A stretch of DNA of 16,358 bases. It comes from Zarea fungicola. Lineage: Eukaryota > Ascomycota > Sordariomycetes > Hypocreales > Cordycipitaceae. Each line of letters opens with the position of its first letter. Positions within the stretch are counted from its first letter, which is position 1. The position numbers and the translations under genes were made by a program. The notes under the pieces were generated by a model. That model was given only the letters and a program-made list of their open reading frames with translations. It did not search any database and had not been told where the DNA came from. The stretch is taken from contig FWCC01000671.1 of the NCBI GenBank assembly GCA_900169235.1, positions 1 through 16,358 of the forward strand. Reading direction: 5' to 3'. This document shows positions 9,202 to 16,358 of this stretch, piece by piece.

Positions 9202-10812
9202 CTAGTAACGCTCGCCACCCCGGTAGCCATTGCCCCTAGGGCCATCGTACTGAACGCCAGTCATCGAGTCGGGAGCCTGCGGCATGCCGTTACTTATGGA
9301 TCGCAGCGGTGGTAACTCAGTTCCGGCCAAGGTGGCTTGGTAGTGCTCTTGCGGGAACGGGGCAGAAGTTTGGGTTTGTGACTGGGGAGAAGGCCCGTGA
9401 CCATCACCACGAGCTTGCGCCAGCTCCATCTTGACGCTTTGAAGCTCACGTCGGAGCATCTCATTCTCGGAAACAGATGTATTGTAGTGCGTTTGGAGAA
9501 TACGAACGTGGTCGGCAAGTCGCGCATGTTCAGCAATGGCTATTCCGGTCAGCATTAGATATTACATGATTCGGCATTTCAGTTGGCTTACCTTTAGTGA
9601 GAATCTCCCACTTGGACGCCTTTGACCCACGTTCTTGCGGCATCAAATCTCGTAGCTGGTCAAACAGTTCTTTCATTTCTGTGCGGCGCTTGCGCTCTGC
9701 CAGTTTGTGGCTAACGCGTAACTCCGGCGTTCGGCTATATGGTTGAGCTCCCGGGCCGCCAGCGCCTTCTTCGGCCTGCAGGTCACTGAGCTGTTTATGC
9801 TGCATTGTGTGGTGGTGGACAGAGGGAAAATCTTGTGAAGAGCCTTGGAGACGGGCGAACTCATTGCTGTCTTCCAATCTGCGCTGACCGGCTGGTAAAC
9901 GTGATTCGGTGGTAAACTGGCTGCTGGCAATGGATTCGGTAATGCTGCTTCTTCTCGAGTCGTCATAACTTCCCACACGCCTAATCTCTTCTTCGGGGAA
10001 AGCCCAAGCTTGACCCTTGGTAGGCTCAGCAGCACGGGCAATGTTGCTTGTGGCAGGGCCGGTAATGGCGGGGGCTGTGCGAATCATCTTTGTCTCTGGG
10101 TTGCGGTCATGGCTTGGTTGATAACCATTGGAGATTCTATGCGTGGAATAGCTGTCGATGCCAGCACGTGGGTTGCGCTGATTGTGCAGGGTGCTCTGGA
10201 TGGAACTTGTAGACTGGTTATTGCTGGTATATGGGGAGCCACCAAGGCGCATATCGCTCAGACCTTGGTTGATTCTGCTATCAACACTTTCACGACGAAC
10301 ATTGGAGACAGGGCTAAGGTTATCACCCAAGTGGCTGGCACCGTGACCCGGGAACTCATGTGAGCTGGGACGGTCAAACCTCCGGTCACTGACTCCAGTC
10401 GCTGTAGGTGACACCATGGCAGCGACACTCATATTGGCGGCAGAGGCTGGGGATAGCTGTTGGTGAGGAACGACGTGGGAGGCGATTGGCGAAGGGGTCT
10501 TGTCAGCGATAGAGGACTGATATCCCGACGCCGCAGGACTCAGGCCAGCACCATTGAACGAGGCAGCAGATGTGTCTGTAACATGGCACAAGTCAGCAAA
10601 CTATCTTTTAAGCAAAACGACGCCGCAAGGAGGCTGAACCGCGCCGGAGGAGGAGAGTTAAACGAACGCTTGCTTGAAGCCTCGGCGGTAGAATAAAACC
10701 CAGAATCTCGCAGCTGAAGAGGCGCCGCACTTTGGGTAGATGGCTCATCTCTATTGAGGATATTGGTCAAGCCAGCGGCATTCGCCGGTCTTTGCGATTC
10801 CATAGTAGACAT
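9202..10812 (-). CDS. bHLH transcription factor (Esc1-like, E-box binding)
   Basis: Three exons, 10812-10668, 10575-9592 and 9539-9202, total 1467 nt and give 488 residues. The start is the first ATG in its frame (MSTMESQRPANAAG), with A at -3; the frame upstream is open but has only TTG. The first 330 residues are low-complexity and disordered, with a conserved-looking AWAFPEEEIRRVGS. The basic helix begins at R335: SHKLAERKRR puts H338, E342 and R346 at the E-box contact positions, predicting CANNTG and probably CACGTG binding as a dimer. Helix 1 and the loop follow (KELFDQLRDLMPQERGSK). Helix 2 is split by intron 2 (SKWEILTK|AIAEHARLADHV) and runs into a short coiled-coil-like stretch (LRRELQSVKMELAQ), then a Gln/Pro-rich tail ending GERY. 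The basic region resembles Schizosaccharomyces pombe Esc1, a regulator of sexual differentiation. The cellular role here is unknown. Confidence 0.92.
9540..9591 (-). other. bHLH gene intron 2
   Basis: A 52-nt intron with donor GTAAGC, CTGAC branch and acceptor AATAG. It joins AAA G to CC ATT, so K-A-I is continuous in helix 2. Reading through would lose the second helix and dimerisation. Confidence 0.95.
10576..10667 (-). other. bHLH gene intron 1
   Basis: A 92-nt intron with acceptor TTACAG and branch TTGCTGACTT. The only donor that keeps the phase is GTTCGT, which has T instead of a purine at position 3. It joins SSK to TSAASF through a split histidine codon (C|AC). The acceptor is firm and the donor less so. 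Confidence 0.78.
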
Positions 10813-11483
10813 TGTGTTGTGTATGTTGTAGATGGGCGCGTGCTCGTTCTGTACAGTGGAGTGTGCGAGTGCACAAGCAGGTTCGTCGTCCGTGTGTGCC
10901 GGGGTAAAAGATGCTAATATGTGTGTATCGAGAGCGATAGCACCTATGCGAGACAAGGAGGGGATGACGGCTGTTGCTGTTGCTGTAGTTGTTGGTTCGA
11001 ATGGATATGCTCAAGCACCATATGAAACAAGAGGATTCTCAAAGCGCGCTGGTCAAAGCCATGAACAATACAGTCGGGATGCTAGGTGTGAGATAGTGAA
11101 AGTACCCAATCGTTTGGGTCGAGAGGAGATTGCGAGGTTGGTTATCGTTGGCACAGATAAAAGGAGATCGATTTTGTTTGTGTTGTCGAGTACGTCTAGT
11201 TTGTGGAAGCAAACAGAGGAGAGCTATGTTGAGAGAAAGGAAAAGAGATCTAGGACGGGAAGAGGGAGGTCAGATTGGATAGAGGGGGAGTGGGTAGGTG
11301 GGACAAGTAAGGTGCAGTTTACCTGCAAAATACGGCGTGGCCACTGACAAGGGTAGTAGTTAGTAGTTACAAGGTTCAGTACTGGACCAGACAACAACGA
11401 CGGGTGTGGGTTCGAGGCAAGGCGAGCACATGGGCGGGAGACAAGATGCTTGGGGATCTGCTCTTAGGAGGGGGGGGGGGGCG
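10813..11483 (-). promoter_or_regulatory. 5' leader and promoter region of the bHLH gene
   Basis: This gene-free region upstream of the bHLH start has a CA/TG-rich leader next to the start codon. A minus-strand open frame of 25 codons begins with ATG at 11021. Beyond that it runs purine-rich on the plus strand (pyrimidine-rich on the coding strand) from about 11215 to 11300, as in fungal core promoters, and ends at the poly-G/NN/poly-A block. Confidence 0.5.
10944..11021 (-). other. Possible uORF in the bHLH leader (25 codons)
   Basis: ATG at 11021-11019 opens a 25-codon frame with five consecutive glutamines (QQLQQQQQP) and ends at TAG, 10946-10944, 131 nt before the bHLH ATG. If the transcript starts upstream of 11021, it would be translated first and could lower main-frame translation. 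The alternative is an upstream coding exon. The transcription start is unknown. Confidence 0.3.
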
Positions 11484-11503
11484 NNAAAAAAAAAAAAAAA
11501 AAA
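11470..11503. other. Poly-G / NN / poly-A block with unresolved bases
   Basis: Twelve G (11470-11481), CG, two N (11484-11485), then eighteen A (11486-11503). The Ns mark an ambiguity at a homopolymer junction, so true run lengths and any missing bases are uncertain. Confidence 0.95.
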
Positions 11504-12157
11504 GGGAAAACGAGTCGAGGGGGGTTGCAGGGGAGGGGGCGTGAATACACTTTTGCGTCTTCGGCCTCAAAAGTTACGCTTTGGCAGGTAGAGTACTCCA
11601 TAAAAAGCTGCAATGGAATTGGGGCTAGGCTGTTTTCCGAAAAAAGTGCCGTTGCTTGGAGTGCTCATCATCGCTCTATCTTGTAGCACCAAGCCGCTAC
11701 AAGCCAGGTCATGGATAGGTAGCTAGACTCCGTTAGTGGTGGGCTGAACAAAGACATTCAGCGAACCGCTCCAGTTGTTCGGCACTGAGTTGAAGTTGCA
11801 GTTGCAGCTGCGAATGCACCTGTCGAGTTTGGTTTTTTTTTGGGGGGGTTTTTTGGCGTGTCGCTGCCGAAAAACGGCGGGATATGTGCTATTGGGCTAT
11901 GTCATAATGAGGGCTGAATATCCAAAACAAGAGGCCCGTACCGGACAAACAGCAATATACCTATTTCAACGGTATACTGGCTCTATCTAACCGCTGCGCC
12001 GTAATACGCGCCTCTTTGCCCCAGCTCTGCCCAGTAACCATTGATGCCAAAGCTCGGACAAGAAAATTCAAAAGGTCTTCTTTCACGGCGCTGCGGCGGA
12101 TTACCTCAGGCGGGCGCTACGGCGCCATGCATCCACTTGCATAAGGCACTAGGCACC

Positions 12158-12167
12158 TACCTAGGTA
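12158..12167. repeat. TACCTAGGTA palindrome, copy 2
   Basis: A perfect 10-bp palindrome in the context GGCACC-TACCTAGGTA-CACTCGC, comparable with copy 1 at 7705-7714, which is also followed by a CTCGC. Confidence 0.6.
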
Positions 12168-12358
12168 CACTCGCACTACTAATGAGGTAGGCCATGCCGT
12201 GGCGGCCACGCCCACACCACGAGGCAAGCGGGGCGGGCGCAACCACCAAAAAAAATCACAGAGCCAGCTGATTAAGGTACATATTCCTGCCAAGGGTACA
12301 TCTGTACATAGCTTGTCCATTTTCCTCATGCTGATTAAAATGCTCGAAATAACAACTC

Positions 12359-12544
12359 CTACTGCTCGGGCCAGTAGTCACAAATGGAGGAGTACGCGTT
12401 CTTCTTGGTGCTTGATACCTTGTTTTCAGTATCCAACAGAGCAGTTGCTGCGCCACCAGGCGCCTCGTCATGAACCAACGGGATTCGTGCCTCAACGAGA
12501 TTATTGTGCCCCCAAACAAGTACCTGGATGCACCTGAAGACCAT
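12359..12544 (-). other. Protein-like 61-codon frame, unidentified
   Basis: A minus-strand frame with a true ATG at 12544 and TAG at 12361-12359. Its second half (TENKVSSTKKNAYSSICDYW) has the composition of a real soluble protein and mostly G or C at third positions. TTCAG sits just inside its start and could be a 3' splice site, so this may be a last exon or a relic. No family was recognised. No strong upstream exon is visible. Confidence 0.15.
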
Positions 12545-13699
12545 AAATCAATAGGGCAAATGGTCCAACCGTCCTGCACCTTACTGATAGTAGGGTGTGA
12601 GAGCGCGCACGCAGTGGCTGGGAGGGGATCGTTGGCTTGGTAAGAGGGGGGTGTGGGGTCTTTTGAGGGGGCCAAGGCGCCAAAAAAAAAAACCGAAGCC
12701 GCTACATTGGTACTTTGCACCTGTGCGTAATGCATATTGTGGCTTGCCAATAAATTCATGTCAATTGCTTAATTTTTCTACTCCGTCGTTTCATTGGTAT
12801 TATTAGTATTATATCACTTTAATTACTCTGGTCATAACATTGTCATAGACTTATTCTACTAGTTATGAATTAATGCTTGTTTATATCAGAGAGAAAATCA
12901 TAGAGAAAACCATAGAGACGAGGAAGGAGGAAAAGAACAGAAACCTGGTGTTACCGGATGAAAGCCGAATTTAGCAATCGTCGCCGGGCACGTTTCTGCG
13001 GTCTCGTCCAAAGAATACTAGTACATGCATACAAAGGAAACATCAGCCACTAGCCAATGCATTTATTAGATCCCCTTGGCCCTGTATGTAAATCATTCAA
13101 AAATCAGGAAATGGCAAAATGGCCGACAACTCAGGCCTTGTACAAGTAACTAAAGCAAGGGATGGATATGCGATGAAAATCAGGCCCCAAAGCTTCACGC
13201 CCCTTCTCCTCCCATAAGCCGCAACTCGGCAGCGCTGACAGCTCACGCCTCCTCCTCTGGCTCACCTTGTCTGATCTGACAAGACCAGTTCTCACTGGGG
13301 TGGCCTATTTACAGGGCTTGCCACATGCGATTCTTGTTTGAATTTCGCATCTCGGCACAACTAAGAAGAAAGGTAGCCGCAAACGATACCGACCGCATTG
13401 ACCTAATAAGGTAACGTTGGGTTCGCAAAGAAGGCAGCACAACAAGAAATAAAGGGTCTCTGTAAATCCACCAACCAGAAACCCTTGAATTGATCTGCAA
13501 TTCAAACCGGCAAAACTCTATCATATCCTCCCACCCGAAACCATTAATTGCACCCCAAATGGCTTTGGCTGCACAGTGGCACCTCCGTTAAAGGACTTTT
13601 TTGCCCACAGTTTTGCCTGTGGAGAAACAGCGTAATCACTGTTCTGTTAGCGGCCAGCGCTAAATTGAACTCTTGCCAGGCACGCAATGTGCAATATGC

Positions 13700-13755
13700 G
13701 TTACCATTTTATTAACCCTGATAAGTTACCGGCATGCTCCGGTTTTATTAACCTG
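13700..13755 (+). repeat. Diverged direct duplication around a CCGG palindrome
   Basis: GTTACC-ATTTTATTAACCCTG (13700-13720) is echoed by GTTACC-(GGCATGCTCCGG)-TTTTATTAACCTG (13725-13755). The two share GTTACC and TTTTATTAACC. The second has a 12-bp insert forming CCGGCATGCTCCGG. It is noncoding. Confidence 0.6.
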
Positions 13756-14729
13756 TTGACGCGTGGCAAACCTAGGCACCGGTTCCCTGGAGCCGCCCAA
13801 GTGCCGGGGAACACCCTAGTCGTGAACTGGCGGTCTCTGCCTCTCCCGAGTCTCGTCGTCACCATCTTGGTCAGTATGTGCCGCAAAGATCCCCATTCCC
13901 ATCCCACACTGGCGACGATGTCCGTAATACTCCCGAGACCATGCTGACAAACAGACGAGCCCCTGGACAGCCAGTCGGTGTTGATGAGCCATCGGTATGC
14001 CTGATCTTCTATGGTGTAAGACTTATAGTACAACCGATTACAGAGCCGACAACAACCTGGCGCCTGAACAATCTTGACTCTCACACTCTCCTACACTCTC
14101 CATGTAGTTAAGCTAGGGGCAAATAAGCTTACCACTGCGTACTAAGAGGCAGATCAAAACCACCACTTCCCGACTGATCGGAATCAGACAATGATGTGTA
14201 GCTTCCCCCTTGCACATTAATTAATACTGCTCACAGGCGGGCAAGACTTTCTATATCCAATAACCCGCAATTCATTTTAAAATAATCTAAATTGTAAAAG
14301 AGATAGCCAGACTGTCATTGATCATTTTCTACCTTGTCCTTTTGCTTTCTTTTTCTGTTTGCAGTTGTCATTTATTTGCTTTTCTTTCCTCATCCTTATT
14401 CGTCGTCTCTGGCGGCATCTTTGCCACTTTCAGCTACGCCACAAACGTTTCTTGCTTGACACATGGTTCGCCATGTGCAACACACAGACCAGATGCAAGC
14501 GAGAATAATAGAAACCATTCGTTGTGATTTTAATATTCATTTATGTATCTATGTATTTGCTTTTTTTGGCGGGGCGGACACACCATCGGTGTTTTGTTCA
14601 ATGCCCACTTCGGCTTCTTCTCATGGAACGGGGCTGTTATTGGCGGCAGAGAGAGGCCGCTGGCGTTTTCATTGCTTCTTTTGCCAACCCAGAAATCCGA
14701 CAATGCCACATGTAAAGTGTAAAGAGCGT

Positions 14730-15464
14730 CTAGACTTCGGCTGTAGCGTATTCAATAAACAGTTCAATAGTTTTAGTGATGGTGGATTTTCTTTCGAGCA
14801 TCAGCCCCCAGACTCGTTCATTCAACGGTCGGTGTGCCATCCCGAGGCAACTATGTCGATTTGTACCTACCACGTCATCACGGGTACCATTAGTAAATTT
14901 ATAAATTAAAAGGAAAATCGTACTAACACGCAGCTGCTCAGGTATAAACTCTTTAAGCAGTCGCTCAAAAAGGCAAATTACCACCCGCACGGTGCCGTCA
15001 CCCTCGGTCATGAATTGTGGTGCTATGGCCGACAGCCGAGGTGGTACTGCACATTGTCCTGTACGTTGCTATGTCCAGCAGGCACCGAGGACATAATAGC
15101 CCTATCTACGGAGCACGCTTACTTTTATCAGTTCCTGCTTCTCGGCAAAGATGGCTCGCCCATATTTTTGCTCCAGAGGTCGACTGGCGCCTTGCTCGCA
15201 GAAAGCAGATAGTACAATTCGTTTGCTAGCTGGAGCAGATAGATGAGATGGCAAGCCCTCCAACCCCCTTCCCAAGGTCTGCTCTTGCCGGTGTATTCGT
15301 AGATAATAGACCAGCAGCATGTAGTCTTCGTGCTTGTAAACTGTCATTCGGCTGAATGTCCATTCAAGCGGATCGTACACCGAACAGACCCGTTGAGGCT
15401 GGGTCAAAACTTGAGCTTGCCCACAGGTGGCCGGTACACAGACACTATGTACGTACGTGCGCAT
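14730..15464 (-). pseudogene. Possible unidentified or degenerate gene on the minus strand
   Basis: An open frame from ATG at 15464 (the frame itself extends to about 15530) runs to 15123, where GTAAGC gives a donor. Acceptor CATAG at 15069 continues in phase 0 through 15068-14730 to TAG. The intron would be 54 nt. A second optional 63-nt intron in phase 1 has donor GTGTTA, a TACTAAT branch site and acceptor GGTAG (14929-14867). The product would be about 205-226 residues, with protein-like stretches YDPLEWTFSRMTVYKHEDYM, FAEKQELIK, VRVVICLFERLLKEFIPEQL and RPLNERVWGLMLE. I recognise no family. Intron 1 lacks a clear branch site and the start context is unproven. It may be a relic, a lineage-specific gene or chance. 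Confidence 0.22.
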
Positions 15465-16358
15465 CCGGTTATACACTCGCAAAGCACCATGCCCAACTTG
15501 ATTTTCAAAGCCGCGATTCGGTTGCCACACTCCTCGCTTGGTTTGTGCTGTAATTATATTATAGTTTATTGGCTGCGTTTGTTTTTCGCGTCTGCAAAAG
15601 TTCCTTCATATGCAGTGGACTAACTGTACTTCGTAATACGAGCGAGAGGTGGCTTTTTTTTTTTTGGCTCACCATCAATATTTAGGTATAAAATTTCCTA
15701 GTAGTGAGCGGATCGTGTGAGGGCGTCCATGCTCGACAAAAACGACCTGTCGCTGTCATTGAGTAGGACTTCTCCACAGGCCATTTCGTTTCTTGGAAGT
15801 TCCCCGACTTATTAGACAGTTTTATGCAAGTAATACAACCAGGGAGAGCTGTCGCTACCCACAGTTATTAGGGTCCGGTATTCTTCCCCGGGCGGCTTTG
15901 CTCCGCCCCTGTCAAACATCAATTGACTTAATTGCTATGGAGCGGTCTACATAAGTATTAAGTTGCTAAAATATTGTAAGAGAGCATCCACAATTCATAT
16001 GGCGCGCGGGCTGGTGCAACATCTTCCTGGTCCGCGTCCTTGGCTTTTGTGATTCTCGGAATTCTTTGATTACATATATTCTTGCTAGACCGTGTGTGCA
16101 TGCATCACTTGATCATTATTTAATACAAACACATGGCATGGAGCGGAGGCTTTTGGGGGTATGCGAAGCCCAATATAGTTTATTCTTAGTATTACTAAAC
16201 CTACCCACAAAAAGTCTGTGTACACTCTGCATTTTACTATATTTTAGGAAGGGATGCACATAATTAAAATACCTCTCACACACGCAATTTTCTATTAAAA
16301 AAGAAAGTATATACTTTATTTTGAAGCCCAAAAGTAGGGCTTTAATACTTTGTATGGT
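15465..16358. other. AT-rich, gene-free right end
   Basis: No gene was recognised. AT content rises towards the end, especially after about 16060. It contains an 11-T run near 15655, a perfect 14-bp palindrome AAAGTATATACTTT at 16304-16317 and a hairpin AAGCCC/GGGCTT at 16324-16342. The open frames here translate to hydrophobic, AT-driven sequence. Confidence 0.5.
16304..16317. repeat. 14-bp perfect palindrome AAAGTATATACTTT
   Basis: A perfect palindrome in AT-rich DNA, followed seven bases later by an imperfect hairpin with a 6-bp stem. It could be the edge of a small element running off the window, but AT-rich DNA forms such palindromes readily. Confidence 0.4.

Larger units (their letters stand above)
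11504..14729. other. Gene-poor region, 3.2 kb
   Basis: I find no gene I can name on either strand. GC-richer parts (to about 12700, and 13200-14100) alternate with an AT-rich part (about 12760-12900). It contains a TACCTAGGTA palindrome (12158-12167), a short protein-like minus-strand frame (12544-12359), a CCACAG/CTGTGG hairpin (13605-13622), a diverged duplication (13700-13755) and several homopolymer runs. I found no tRNA B-box with a matching A-box, no 5S-like sequence, and no terminal repeats or transposase motifs. Confidence 0.5.

Noticed and set aside
80..10170. CACGTG E-boxes at 80, 5932, 8109, 8632 and 10165 as bHLH targets or autoregulation
   Set aside because: Five hits in 16 kb is about what chance gives (about four expected), and two are inside coding sequence.
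10813..10956. 48-codon in-frame extension of the bHLH protein
   Set aside because: It has no ATG; its first codon is TTG. The first in-frame ATG is 10812, in good context.
10989..11420. tRNA B-box-like strings (GGTTCGAAT near 10993, GGTTCGAGG near 11408)
   Set aside because: There is no matching A-box upstream and no cloverleaf stems can be formed.
13605..13622. CCACAG-N6-CTGTGG hairpin as a terminator or small RNA
   Set aside because: The stem is only 6 bp, it is not next to any gene end, and such hairpins are not terminators in fungal nuclei.
13776..14036. Plus-strand frame reading QRSPFPSHTGDDVRNTPE with a GTATGC donor and TTACAG acceptor
   Set aside because: There is no ATG start in the frame near its beginning, no convincing branch site, no recognised family, and the opposite strand is equally open.
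14463..14909. 148-codon plus-strand frame
   Set aside because: The translation is rich in Cys, Phe and His without any motif, and the start lies in AT-rich noncoding DNA. The opposite strand is a slightly better candidate.

Overview
The window is ordinary-looking nuclear DNA of a filamentous ascomycete. The evidence is short introns (52-105 nt) with fungal CTAAT, CTAAC or CTGAC branch sites, A at -3 of every chosen start codon, and protein types typical of Pezizomycotina: a PEX5 with a fungal N-terminus, a TOXD-like zinc-free reductase, a Zn2Cys6 regulator and an Esc1-like bHLH regulator. The proteins read most like Sordariomycetes, probably Hypocreales, but that placement is an inference from memory of the families.

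Layout: 1-480 is the PEX5 promoter. 481-2477 (+) is PEX5, the import receptor for peroxisomal PTS1 proteins, in two exons. 3667-4887 (+) is a medium-chain dehydrogenase/reductase in two exons. It converges on a Zn2Cys6 transcription factor at 6979-5223 (-), whose true C-terminus lies in a small second exon. A 2.2-kb spacer follows. Then comes a three-exon bHLH transcription factor at 10812-9202 (-), whose helix-loop-helix is split by a 52-nt intron. From 10813 to the end (about 5.5 kb) I recognise no gene with confidence. This part holds the bHLH leader with a possible uORF, an unresolved base pair (NN) between poly-G and poly-A, short repeats, and two weak protein-like frames on the minus strand.

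How the genes work together: PEX5 serves peroxisomal matrix import (beta-oxidation, glyoxylate cycle, Woronin bodies). The promoter has one CCTCGG hexamer of the kind bound by fatty-acid regulators and a nearby CreA-like site, which is suggestive only. The reductase and the Zn2Cys6 factor are convergent neighbours. Nothing here shows a metabolic cluster: no PKS, NRPS, P450 or transporter is present. No mobile element, tRNA, rRNA or CRISPR-like array was recognised. I did not find a new multi-gene system. The most useful results are the corrected gene models and a possible degenerate gene near 14.7-15.5 kb.
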